NCBI GenBank assembly: GCA_000711775.1
Contig: ARYC01001926.1
Span: 1-64,000 of the forward strand
DNA: 64,000 bases
Origin: Oxytricha trifallax
Taxonomy: Eukaryota; Ciliophora; Spirotrichea; Sporadotrichida; Oxytrichidae
Direction: 5' to 3'
Each line of letters begins with the position of its first letter. Position 1 is the stretch's first letter. The position numbers and the translations under genes are program-made. Of the stretch, positions 48,559-59,209 are shown one piece after another. The notes beneath the pieces are model-generated. The model was not told the origin of the DNA. It was given only the letters and a program-made list of their open reading frames with translations, and ran no database searches.

Positions 48559-48989
48559 TCTCAAATGTCCCTGGGGACTCCCAAAGGACATTTATATTTA
48601 TTGGAGAACATTATTATAAAAAATTTGTGTTCCTAATATAAGCCTCATTAAATAAATTAGAAAACCTTGATTCACTAACATTTGCAACAAAGTTAATATA
48701 CTTAGAAAATTTAAGCAAACGCTTTTTGAAGATCAATTGAATTTACAGCTAATAAAAAAAAGCTAAGAAATGAAGAGTTAGGCTTTTTGTGAGAAATATG
48801 AAAGTTAAACTATGATTAATAATTAATAAAAGTACCTAATCAATAAACAAATGGAAGTTACTTAAAATAATCAAAATATCACCTAAATAAATACACAAAT
48901 TCTATCACGGTAGTTAAGAGTCAATTAAGCAGCAAATCTGACTGGTTTAATTATCTAATGTTTTAGTGTAAGCTTTAAACTCATTAACA

Positions 48990-49470
48990 CTATTAGGCAA
49001 TATGTTCATGCCTTCTTATAAACTATGCACTTTGAGATTTCTCAGGGATGTTTTGAAGGGTAACAAAATTTTAATGAAATCAAATGAAGTGATTTGGATT
49101 AATGTCCCCTTTTTCCCTGAACTTAGTCTTAAGCGAGTATGGGATGAAGAAAAAGAGGACGAGTATCTCAAAATGTACTTAAATACATATGATGATGCCA
49201 ACGAACTACCTGATCGAAACTTTTTCTTTGGAATCTTAGGTACTCTTTGACAGGATTATTTATAGAGGATGGTCTAAGATCAATAATTAATAAGAGTTTC
49301 TGGAATTAGCAGGGGACCAAAATAAAATTTTAATCAGCAATGAGTTCTTGGATAAGCTGTAGAAAAACTCTACTATCTCAAGCATGAAAAAATTATTCGA
49401 TTAAATTTAAAATTGAGCGTAAAGGTCGAGCTCTCTCTCTATACTTTGGCAAGGCTAATCATGCAGAAGA
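48990..49470 (+). pseudogene. TBE-type 22-kDa-like protein (element A)
   Basis: The plus strand from about 49002 reads KLCTLRFLRDVLKGNKILMK, KRVWDEEKEDEYLKMYLNTY and NELPDRNFFFGILGTL. The last motif matches NKLPERNFFFEVLGTLKPEY in element B (62461-62998). Here a TGA follows GTL, and related residues continue (QDYLQRMVQDQQLIR), so the gene is broken. TBE elements carry a small basic ORF of unknown function, and I equate the two by position and size. Confidence 0.65.
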
Positions 49471-49689
49471 GTAACTAAAAAAAAGAAATTCAACTAGATG
49501 AAATTTCTTATTCAGATTATGTAAACAACACAAATCAAAATTTAGAGGAACGAAAAGAGGGAAAAAAGAAGAGATAAGGAACATAAATTCAACTCCTTAA
49601 AAGCAAAGATTTTTTAATATATGATGTTGTACTTAAATTAATTAAAAAATAATTTTAACTTAATCATTCCTCTTATAATAACGTAATTT

Positions 49690-50600
49690 AATTATTCATT
49701 TTTTTTATGTGCCTCTTTTTTGTTTTAAGGCAATCTTCTTGCTTAATGTTTATAATTGCGTTCCTAACAATTTAATAATGTTCCTTATTGGAAAAGTTAA
49801 AATTCTTTTCAATCAAGTTCCTCTTATAGGTTAATTTTACTCTTGAAAAATTTCTTCAATGCAGTTTAACTATGATGAGTAATGAGCATTAAAGATAAAT
49901 TTCCACCCACTATCATTATCTTTTGTTTAATAACTCTATTATGATGGGCGCAAATTATCCATGAATATTATTACTTTTTAACCCCTAAATTATGGTTCTA
50001 TTAATTCAAGCTCAAGCATCAAATCTAAAATTTTAATTGATTTTCTTTTTTATAACTAATCCTAAAGTCCTTATTGACCTGAAATAAATACCAATGAAGC
50101 CAAAGTTGAGATATTTATTCCTTCTTTATAAACATCTTGATTAGAGTATGGACCTGCCCAAGATCTCATAGAAATAGAGTGTGGTTTAAAAATAGTCTCA
50201 TCTAAATAAATTATAATTTCCTATTGCTAATAAGTTTAAATCATCCAAGGGTATTGATGAAGTTACTAACCTTTAATTTAAGTCATTTTTGAATTTGAAA
50301 GTTTATATGTTGATCTTGCTTATTTATATTTTACACCATTGAAGAGATACAGCTTTCTCAAACTAGATGTAGAGATTTTTTTATCTTGAAATTTACGATG
50401 AAAAAATTTTGCGCGATCAGCTAATGAATATTATTTTAGATCAGTCAAAGTAGTCTTATGTACCAAATAGTTTAAATGATCAAGTGTTAAATTTAGAGTT
50501 CTCTTTTTATTATTTTGACTTTGATCAGGTTTTTTGTTATAATTAATACACACTTTTCGAATCAAATTTTAGCTAAGGCCAAATATTTTCCCAATTTATT
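49690..50600 (-). pseudogene. TBE-type DDE transposase (element A)
   Basis: A minus-strand IS630/Tc1-mariner superfamily transposase that cuts and joins element ends. First catalytic aspartate: EIIIYLDETIFKPHS (near 50200), followed by SMRSWAGPYSNQDVYKEG. Second: KVIIFMDNLRPS (near 49958). Third, the glutamate: AHYSSQLNCIEEIFQE (near 49858). The N-terminal part (about 50330-50600) reads LTDLKQYSLADRAKFFHRKF. All three catalytic positions are present, but small disruptions between them make an intact protein doubtful. The C-terminus ends near 49690. Confidence 0.75.
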
Positions 50601-50649
50601 TATAAATTATTTCATTTTAATTCAATTTATTTTATATTTATAAATCTTA

Positions 50650-51140
50650 AATTCTTCAATAAATAATTCTTATGAATAATAATTAATTCAATATTACGAG
50701 CTGATACAAATGAAAATATTAAAATAATTGATATACATTATAAGTAAATAGAGGATTACTTAAAGAGTAGGTAGTCATTATGAAATCAGTGGCATTTATT
50801 GTATTTTAATTATATTAAAAATAATTCAAATACTAAACTTAAACTTTTCCTAATCATTCATTTTGACTTCCTCATTATCTTAAACGTCTAATCAATCCAT
50901 CTAACATTTTAGGTTTGAAAAATCATTATTAAAGATCATATGACTTTCTTTTTTTTTAACTATTGTCTCTAACTCTTACCTTAGACTTTGAGTATAGTGC
51001 TTCAATTACCTCTTGACTCTATAATTAAAAATATTATCAAAATTGTTTAAATTACTTGAGAAAAGGGTTCAGAGTAAATTTCTTTAAAAATTTCATCTCT
51101 TATTGCAATCATAAATTATAATAATTGATAAATAATTAAA
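50650..51140. other. AT-rich spacer
   Basis: No gene recognised. The stretch ends in an (ATA)n microsatellite at 51148-51168. Confidence 0.5.
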
Positions 51141-51147
51141 TGAATAA

Positions 51148-51480
51148 CATAATAATAATAATAATAACCTCTCAATGGAGTGCATGAGGAATTCATATAG
51201 CAATTTGGCAATCTCTCATTTAATTATTCAGCCGTCCAAGAGAATTAAGCAGCATTTTATTGATTCTGTATAACTTGCTTGGCTGAAGAAAATGTGAAAA
51301 AAGCCATACTATGGACAATAAAAATAGGAAAACATTGAATAGCTCATGAGCAATGTGCGAATAATGAGATTTATAATGCAATAATTTGGTCGTTTAATTA
51401 GTTGAGCTTCGCCTTTTAGAGGACTCTTGAGCCATTATCATACCTTTAACTTCAATCAAACCCTACTATTTTCTCTAAAC
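51148..51480 (-). other. (ATA)n microsatellite and adjoining coding-like stretch
   Basis: (ATA)n at 51148-51168 is followed on the minus strand by about 100 open codons (EVKGMIMAQESSKRRSSTNQ; FNVFLFLLSIVWLFSHFLQP), ending at the microsatellite. An ATT-type tail at the 3' side recalls the copy B and C ends, and CCTC...GAGG next to it could form a small hairpin. The protein does not match that family, so the link is weak. Confidence 0.3.
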
Positions 51481-52339
51481 AGAATCTGAATGATTTATTC
51501 ATTAATAATGTACGAGTAGCTTAGTCTCATTTATGTGAAACATCATAATACAATATAAGCTTCAGAAGTATTTTTTAACTAGTGTTTTGTTAAATTTTAC
51601 TCCAAAACATAAAAATGACATTTTACTTTTTGATTATTTCACAGTCCTGCATAGTAAGCATTGTAATTTAGTATATCAAAACAGCTACCAAAAGATAGAA
51701 TATGTTTAATTTTTCCAATCATAAATGGTAAGTATAAATCTTTATTTAATAGACTTACCGTTATAATGTGTTACAATTAAAACTATTAAATGCTTATATG
51801 CTAAAGCAGATGTACCACTATAAGAAATTTATTAAAATATATAATTTAAAAGTTAATATTATTTTTTCTTTCAAGCTTCTTACACTGCTAAATATACTTA
51901 AATCTATAGATAATAAACTTGGTTATTATTGTGATAATTGATCTTATAGCGCTTAAATATAAAAATACATAATCAATATATAATTATATTTTTTTATAAA
52001 CTAAAGAGTTCCATTCAATTAAATATAATTTATTTTTATATTTATTAATTTTATTGTTAAGTGCTATTTTTTGTATAACTTAAGTGTATATTAATTTCAT
52101 ATAATTTTTAATATTCCTAATAACTTAATAAATATTCTTATAAGTTTAATATTGTTTCATATTTTCAATTTAAATTTTAAAATCCAAACAGCATATTTTT
52201 TTGTAAGTTATTAATGAATTGCAATAAAATATAGATGAAATGGTTCAATAATCAAAATATAAGATCAGTATTTATGTATATATATTTTCGTTTAACTCCA
52301 AATAAATTGTTGTATAGATGCACATTTAAGAATATAGGA

Positions 52340-52732
52340 GGCCTTTTGATGTGAGTGAGGAAGCTTCCATTTAAAAAAAGGAGTCGATGAAAAGTTGAGT
52401 CACAAATTCAAAAATATTCAAAATGAAGATATACCATCAATAAAATAGTATCTGCTACCTTTGCTAAAAGATAAGCATGTAACTTAGTGATTGGTTAAAG
52501 ATTAGGTAAAGAAATTAAATCTATTAACTAAGGTGAAGATGGTTTAGGTCCTCGTTTAAAATAATAAAAGCATGTAGTAAAAAATATACTTAAGCAGTTT
52601 GAGAAAGACAAATAAACTGTTGGATTTTCTAGTAACTACTAATAAAAACATAATTCTTTAGAATAAAAAAAGTTATTCTATGATATACTTGGATCCTTTT
52701 GGCAAAAAAATAAAAAGAAATTTAAAACATGA
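52340..52732 (+). other. Coding-like stretch, unrecognised
   Basis: The plus strand reads VDEKLSHKFKNIQNEDIPSI and then, in another frame, EIKSINQGEDGLGPRLKQQK, VVKNILKQFEKDKQTVGFSS and LEQKKLFYDILGSFWQKNKK before TGA at 52730. LFYDILGSF faintly recalls the NFFFGILGTL motif of the TBE small protein, but the match is too short to call. Confidence 0.35.
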
Positions 52733-52839
52733 AGGCAATAAAATACATACCGGAGATAACTAAAAAAGAAAATATATATTTAAAGTTTACTGGATGACAA
52801 TGTTTGCGATATAAGGTAAGATATATTTTATAAAATTGA

Positions 52840-52995
52840 TCTGATAAGATATTGACAAATGTGATGAGTAAGAATTTTATAAACTTCATCTCTATATTTT
52901 TGATTCCATTTATTTTAGATTAATTTTAGAGAATATTTTAGTTTATAGTTTTTGGTAAAATTTCACCATGTAATCGTGAAAAATGCCCTTATAAA
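52840..52995 (+). repeat. Direct repeat, copy 1 (possible element end)
   Basis: TGATAAGATATTGACAAATG and TGATGAGTAAGAATTTTATA recur, diverged, at 59079 (TGATAAAATATTGACACC, TGATGAGTAAGG). Further on, TTTTGGTAAAATTTCACC and ATGTAATCGTGAAAAATGCC recur at about 56955 and partly at 59165. This copy lies just upstream of the MT-A70 gene at 53149. Confidence 0.65.
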
Positions 52996-53148
52996 TTTCA
53001 AGTTATTTTAACCCTACTAATGAAAAGTACTTCTGCTTTTCTAAATTTACCTCAAAAACAAATATTCGTGTTCTTAATATTTAAAACTATTTATATACTT
53101 TAAGTACTCTTTGCATTTAACAATTATAATATAAACAAAATTTATTCA

Positions 53149-54214
53149 ATGATTCAAGAAAACAACAATGAATAGAAAATACTCTTTAAAGAGCTAAACA
53201 AGTTAGCTAATTATGGGCCAAGATTCAAGATTTCTTCTGCAATTATTGTGAAAATTTAATAAAAAACTTCAATACGAGAGCAAATTACTGGAGTAATAAG
53301 AACTAATGCAGCTTACTTCATTGAATTCAAAGAGCTGAGGAAATCCTACAGAAGCTAGAATTTATAGGATATTACAAAATATCAACAAAAAAAGATCATT
53401 GCTCAAGACAAGTGCGAAAATGTAAGCTTGTTAATTAAACTTAAATTCCTGAAACAAAGTTTTAAATCGAATAAAAACAGCTTGAGGCATGTAATTACTA
53501 AACCATGAAGATTTTAAATTAAGTTAAAGACCCCAACGTAAAAATGCTTAAAATTCCAAAATACATTTATGAGGTTTAAGGAGAGTACATTTTCAAAAAA
53601 TGGAAGGACTTAATAGAGAATATATGTCTTAAGAAAACCAATCAAGCTAACCGTGGATGTTAGAAATGACGATTTTTGGTATAATTTACACAAAAGATGA
53701 AAAGTTTAACAAGTGCACTATTTTCTTTAGTTATTGAAGACAACCCATGGAGAGGTCAAAAATCGACTCCATACTCGTATCTACCTAATCACAGTTTAAA
53801 GCAAATACCCCTAACATTAGTGCAAAGCAAGGAATAATATTCTATTGGATACTTTACAATACCTAACAAGAAGGAGTAAATGACCTAAAAGAGAATGGCT
53901 ACGAAATTATTAAAACTCTGATATGGGTCAAACTCACTTCAAAATTAAACTTGATAAACATCAAAACGCCTGAATACTCAAGTGAATATTGCATCATTGG
54001 TGTAAAAGGCTAATATAATTAAAAAATATTAGATAATATTCCAGGGGAAATTTTGGAAAAGAGAACTGACCATTCTATGAAACCCTAAGATTTCCGGGAT
54101 ATAATTTATCAAAATTTTTAGGGGTAGCATAAACTAGAAATATTCATAAGATTAAATCTTTATAAAGGTTTTACAGTCCATATTGCAACGAATTAATAGG
54201 AAATTAGGAGATGA
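53149..54214 (+). pseudogene. Second MT-A70 adenine methyltransferase-like gene
   Basis: From ATG 53149 the plus strand is open for 119 codons (MIQENNNEQKILFKELNKLA), then changes frame. The catalytic region reads VIEDNPWRGQKSTPYSYLPN with DNPW at 53739-53750 in the DPPW position, then QIPLTLVQSKEQYS. In further frames follow GIIFYWILYNTQQEGVNDL, KENGYEIIKTLIWVKLTSKL, YSSEYCIIGVKGQYNQKILD and MKPQDFRDIIYQNFQGQHKL + EIFIR before TGA 54212-54214. These match the MT-A70 order: DPPW, GY...WVK, EhcLvGvKG, KPxe.y..iE, LElFgR. Several frame changes mean it is decayed. A zinc finger like that of the 26.5-28.2 kb gene was not seen. The convergent transposase starts 200 bp away. Confidence 0.75.
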
Positions 54215-54410
54215 AGATAAAGAAATTATATTGAAATTTAATTAAATAAATAATTTTAAACTATTTAAATAAACAATAATTATTATTTATTAATGATTTA
54301 ACAAAAATTTCCTAATTGTTTAAAGTTTATAAGAGGTATGCCTAAATTTGAATAGAAAAAGTTTAAACATCAAAATTTTACAACTTTTAAATTATCAAGA
54401 ATTATTAGAT

Positions 54411-55950
54411 TCAAACTAAATTTTATTTTATATTTTTAAGAATTTATATATTCTTAATAGATTAGATTTCAAATATTCTTTTGCAATATTATTGCCCCTT
54501 TTGCATATTTGAGGCAACTGTAATAGCAATTTCTAATCCAAAAAAGTCTTTGCTTAGAATATTTTATGTTAGACTTTTCATAAATTCTTCCTTGTTTGAA
54601 GATTATTTTATAGGATTCAAATCTTTTTTAATGACAGCAAATAGTTTCTCGATTGAAGCCATTGTGAGTTAATAAGGCCCAAATAAAATACATAAATTTG
54701 ATAGAGTCTTAATTTCTGCAAAGTCACTACACTTTTGTTGTAAGCAGCATCATCGAGAAAAAATACAGTATTCATCCTCCATTCATCAAAGTTTTAGTCT
54801 AAGAAATCAATGATTTAGAGAAGAAAATTAAGGAACGTCGTGATTTTTTTCTTCCCAATACTCAAAGTATACAAAATCCTTCCATCATTAAACCAAGTGG
54901 CAATTATGTTTATTCCATAGTATCTAATTAACTTATCATTGTAGTTCCTGATACCATTCTTACTCCAGGCTTTTCTCAAATAGCTTTAGCTTTATATACC
55001 ACACTCATCAATATTTATTATTGACTTGTTTTAATTCATTACTTTTTTATTATAATCTTTCTAATTTTTTTAAAGCGGGACCCGAAGCCTTAACTTTACA
55101 ATATAATAATCATGAATTTTTTTGGCTGAGATTATTTATTGAGAACTTTATTGCATTTGACTAATAGCATTTTCTATATTAATTTAATTTAGTATATTTT
55201 CTCATGTTAAATAACTTTACTTTTTAATCTTGTCTTATTTTTTAAAAATCCAATCGCCATGCTGACTTTGGAGATTTCAATTTTTAATCTTTTCATTAAT
55301 TGTTTTTTTGTGCACCCATGAATATGATGTAAGTCCCTGATAAGCCTATAATGGTACGTGCTACATTGTGTGGATTTGCTTTATGTCTTTGAATGTCTGC
55401 AACTCTATTATTAAAATAAGGGGGTTAAATATTATAGTTTGATTTTCTTACATTATGGTCATCTTCTTATAAGAAGATATCTGGACTCAAATGAATGAGT
55501 GGATTTTACTTTGTAAATTTTTCTTATTATTGAGAATATTTTAATTATAAATTGATAGACCTACTTTAGCTTAAGTTTTCTATCAGTAAAAAAGTTTTAT
55601 TAATCTACTCTTCACTTAAGGCATTTAGTTAACAATTGCCTCCCTCCATAGTACTTACAAGCCTCCGATGTTCAATAATTTAGGTATTAATTATTTTCTT
55701 TTTGATATTTAGCAATATTCTTTCCTTTAACTTCTGGATGTGAGAATTTGTTAGAGAAATCAATTTTTAATCATCTAGCCTAAGCTGACCTGAAGGCATC
55801 AAGCAAGTTGTTTTACAATAGATCAATTCATCCTATGAATTATCGTTTTTCAAGGTATTCTATTATGAAACCTCATCTTCCTGCTCTGATGATGGTCTTC
55901 GTCAATTACCTTAATGCTAAAAGTTTCAAATATCGGACTACTTTGAATTT
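54411..55950 (-). pseudogene. DDE transposase, IS630/Tc1-mariner-like (unit X)
   Basis: Minus strand. The N-terminal region is long and open (SHIQKLKERILLNIKKKIIN; SEEQINKTFLLIENLSQSRS), with likely DNA-binding helices (DIQRHKANPHNVARTIIGLS; HKKTINEKIKN). The catalytic core begins NIDECGIQSQSYLRKAWSKN (first D, near 55010) and continues NYNDKLIRYYGINIIATWFN and DGRILYTLSIGKKNHD. The second D is in NTVFFLDDAAYNKSVVTLQ (near 54760) and the third acidic residue in MASIEKLFAVIKKDLNPIK (near 54640). Frame shifts occur around the second and third motifs. It is divergent from the intact partner ORF at 56149, the same arrangement as unit Y at 33.3-36.6 kb. Confidence 0.75.
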
Positions 55951-56148
55951 TGTAGATTCCTCGTGCTTTGATTTCTTTTAAGTTTATATTTTACTTTTCA
56001 CTATATAGAATAATAATTTTGTAAATATTTAAAAAAAAGCTTTAATTATAATTAAAACTCTCACAAACTCTCACAAATTTTTATTTTTAACTATTGTATA
56101 TTAATTATATTTATATATATTTAAAGAAGCAGTATTTAATAAGACAAC

Positions 56149-56781
56149 ATGAACAACAATTTGCAAGGTGTCCATGCGAGTGAGGTCAGATCAAAGATAG
56201 GTTCAAAAAAGGAACTCTACGATTTCCTCACTTAGGAGTGTGCTGTTTATATTTAAGTATTTGCCAGACTAAATGGACTGCTCCATTAAGACAAGAAATT
56301 GATTATTGATATTCTACTGACTTTAGACACAGAAGGAATTAATTATATGATTTAGACAGCTAAGGAATAAAGGAGAGTAAGACTTGATAATTCACAGAAT
56401 AACATTGCACACATGAAGCCTTAATTCTAAGATGCTCTAAATAATTCAATAAGTTACAATGGTAAGTCCAATTTAATATTTATCTTTTCTTAATTTAACA
56501 AGGGAAGATCTGCCTTTTAATTAGAACATTGCACAAAAAGAAAACCCAGGGAAGTTGATATAGAAGAATAGAAGTATGGTCCAAACATTGGTTTTAAGTC
56601 AAAACATAAATTTATGGAACAAAATCAAAGAGTTAGGGATGAAATGATTGAGTTAAGGGGTTAAATTGACGTAATAGTCAACTATAAGCAGCTAGTGATG
56701 TAACTCCACGATGATGGAGTCATTGATTAAGAGGGCAATCTTTTAAATTAGAAGCCTATTTAAAAGAATAATATTTTATGA
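56149..56781 (+). CDS. Unknown transposon-partner protein, copy X (intact, 210 aa)
   Basis: An uninterrupted frame from ATG 56149 to TGA 56779-56781, with TAA/TAG as glutamine. It starts MNNNLQGVHASEVRSKIGSK and continues KELYDFLTQECAVYL, followed by a helical middle (DKKLIIDILLTLDTEGINYM). Next come HMKPQFQDALNNSISYNGK, a basic stretch (LEHCTKRKPREVDIEEQ), and a C-terminal coiled-coil-like end (QRVRDEMIELRGQIDVIVNY). All main blocks are conserved in copy Y at 35829-36647, so the protein has been kept as a gene across two elements. A GT...AG stretch at 56462-56502 looks like an intron but lies in conserved, in-frame coding sequence, so I treat it as exon. Family and function are unknown; its position beside a transposase suggests a role in transposition or its control. 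Confidence 0.7.
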
Positions 56782-56929
56782 TATGAGCACTATTACTTTT
56801 GAGGTTTAAGGAAATATTTTTCAAATTAAAATTATTTTACTTAATAACTAAAACTTTTAATTTTAACAATAGCTTTTTTTTTAATTTTGTGATAAAATTT
56901 TAAGTCAATAATATCAAGTCTTTTAGATG

Positions 56930-56995
56930 CTTTCTATCTTCTTTTATACTTTTGGGTAAAATTTCATCATGTAATGGTACAAAAATGCCCCTAAA
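56930..56995 (+). repeat. Direct repeat, copy 2
   Basis: TTTTGGGTAAAATTTCATCA and TGTAATGGTACAAAAATGCC match the repeat at 52950-52985 in the same orientation. The two copies bracket the MT-A70 gene, the transposase and the intact partner ORF. Confidence 0.65.
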
Positions 56996-57499
56996 AGATT
57001 TTTATAATAATACAATTACAGCTATTGCTAAGAAAATTAAGAATTTAATAGTGTTAATGAGCATGTTTAAAAATAAGAATGACAGGTGCTTTGAACGGCT
57101 ATGAAACTTTGAAGATAGGGTTTTCTCAAAGCCATATTAAATTATGTATCATTAAAAGAGCATTATAGAAAAGTCTTTAACTAATAAAATATTATACTTT
57201 GTGAGACTTTATTAGAGTTTAATGCTTGAAATTTTCAATTACTTTATATTTTTAACAGTATTTTAATTTTAGTTAAATAAAAAAAGTTGTTAGAGTTTGT
57301 GATAGTTTGTAAGTAAGACTTTGTTAGAGTTCTAATATTTTTTTATTCTATAAATAAAAGCATATTAATCAACAAACTTAAAATGCTTAATGAATAGTTG
57401 TTACACTTAAAATCAATTTATTTCAAGTTTCTAAAAATATATAATTTAGAATCACTTTCTGCCTTATTTAAAGTTAAATATAGCAACAGGATATACTAT

Positions 57500-58960
57500 T
57501 TAAGCAAGACTCTACAATAAGTGATACAATTCAATATATGGGGAAAACTTAAAAATAAAAACAAAAGTAACAAATTGAGTATCTACTATCAAAAAATTAA
57601 TGTGATGAAAACTCTGGTTACACTGCCGATTTCTTAAATGAGAGTAACTAGAGGAGCTGAGATAAAAGGAGTCATAGCAGAAGATTTTAGAAAATATAAA
57701 GAAAGTAGGCATGCTTGGCAAGTAGACATACAAAGAAGTTAAAATACAGCTTAAAAAGAAGTTTGGAGCCGATACTATAAATATACACAATAACTGGATT
57801 GTTTCAACGCTAAATTCGAGAAAAGCTGATTGCAAGGCTTCTACTCCATCAAGTAAAAAGAAGTAATATAAAGCATAGAAAAATACTAAACCAACACCAG
57901 TCAAGGCGAACAAGAGTAATGATATTATCTCTAACTTAAGCTAAAATTCATAAGCCACTTCAAAGAATCAAAACCCTCAAAACCCCCAGGATGGACTTAT
58001 TATCCTTGCAGTCTGACTTAAAACACACAAAATCTGAATTATCACAAATAAAGAGGCGACACAACATTACCAGAACTTAATCAGATAGAATACTTGATTG
58101 AGAAGAAATTTGGCGAGCTTACATCTAAAGCTCGGGAAGAAATAAATGAACGATTAGTGAAATAGGTGCCAGATTTGCTGCAAAATCCACTATATTTAAA
58201 TTTAACAGACCAAATTAATGAAGCTATTCTCAAAGTGAACAAATTGGAATCCTAGATCAAGGATGTTGACATTGAGAAAGTTTCAAAACAAAGTGCTGAC
58301 GGGAGAGATGAGATACAATATATATTCTAAATTTGGTTGAAGATATAAAAAGGTAGCTCTTACTCTAGGGGCTGCAACACAAGAGTCATTATCAAGAAAT
58401 GTAAAATAGATCAATGACCAGATCGTCTAGCTTTAAAAAACAATACATGAGTCAACTTTAGGCATTTAAATAAAGGAAGAATAGCATTAAAATAGAATTA
58501 ATCAATTGAATGAACAAGTTAATGGCTTAGAAAAATTAATTGAGGATATTTAAAGATACTGAAGCGTGTAGTTGATACTTTTAATGATTCAATTGAGAAA
58601 TGCAAAGAAAATATAACTATGACATGATAAAATCAATGAAATTATTAAAATGATAAGTACTCGAGTCATTTAATGAAAGGAATCTTTTTAATCAAAAAGT
58701 TGAATAAATTATTCCAGTAAAGTAGCAGCAATCATAGCCTATAATAAAGCAATTTCTACAATAACAACAGATTAATTGCTCAAATATTTATAATTCTAAC
58801 ATTAACATTCAAGAGACAATAATGAAATACAACTAGCATGATCCTAAAATTAAATTTATTAAAATTTGGAATATAAGATACCTGCAAAATGAAGACATTT
58901 AGGAGTTTATTCTAATTGAAGATAAAGTGAATGACTGAGATTTGATATTAAATTGGAACA
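57500..58960 (+). pseudogene. Coiled-coil protein region in several frames, unrecognised
   Basis: Successive plus-strand stretches read like one protein. First is a possible small DNA-binding-like domain (QKILENIKKVGMLGKQTYKE, KKKFGADTINIHNNWIVSTL), then a basic linker. Next come TLPELNQIEYLIEKKFGELT and ALILQ-like heptads (LYLNLTDQINEAILKVNKLE), KQINDQIVQLQKTIHESTLG, and RINQLNEQVNGLEKLIEDIQ. A C-terminal Q/I-rich part ends near 58950. At least four frame changes separate them. Family unknown. A direct-repeat copy follows at 59070. Confidence 0.45.
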
Positions 58961-59069
58961 TTAGTATTTTATTATATTTGTTTACTCTATAACTAATTTA
59001 CTTTGATAATGACATACGATGGGGTTTTGAGGTTTAAATAATTTAAGATTTTACTATATTTTATAGTAA

Positions 59070-59200
59070 AATTAAACTGATAAAATATTGACACCTATGA
59101 TGAGTAAGGATTATATATAATTTAAGATTTTACTTTAATCAATCTTTGTAAAAGAGCATTTATTTTATTTTGGGCAAAATTTAACCTACCGCTGGTTAAA
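59070..59200 (+). repeat. Direct repeat, copy 3
   Basis: TGATAAAATATTGACACCTA with TGATGAGTAAGGATTATAT, and later TTTTGGGCAAAATTTAACC, correspond to copy 1 at 52840-52995 in the same orientation. Just upstream, GGGGTTTTGAGG at 59013-59024 is a telomere-like motif. Confidence 0.6.
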
Positions 59201-59209
59201 ATACTTTCG

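Noticed and set aside
56462-56502. GT...AG intron in the intact partner ORF
   Set aside because: The frame stays open through it, splicing would break the frame, and the residues align without gap to copy Y.
57512-57913. 133-codon minus-strand frame in the standard code, phenylalanine/tyrosine-rich and membrane-like
   Set aside because: It is antisense to the lysine/glutamine-rich plus-strand coding region; the hydrophobic composition is the mirror of that sequence.
57966-57990. AAAACCCTCAAAACCCCC as a TBE terminal repeat
   Set aside because: It lies inside an open coding stretch (QNPQNPQDGL), is irregular, and no TBE gene set follows it in the right order.
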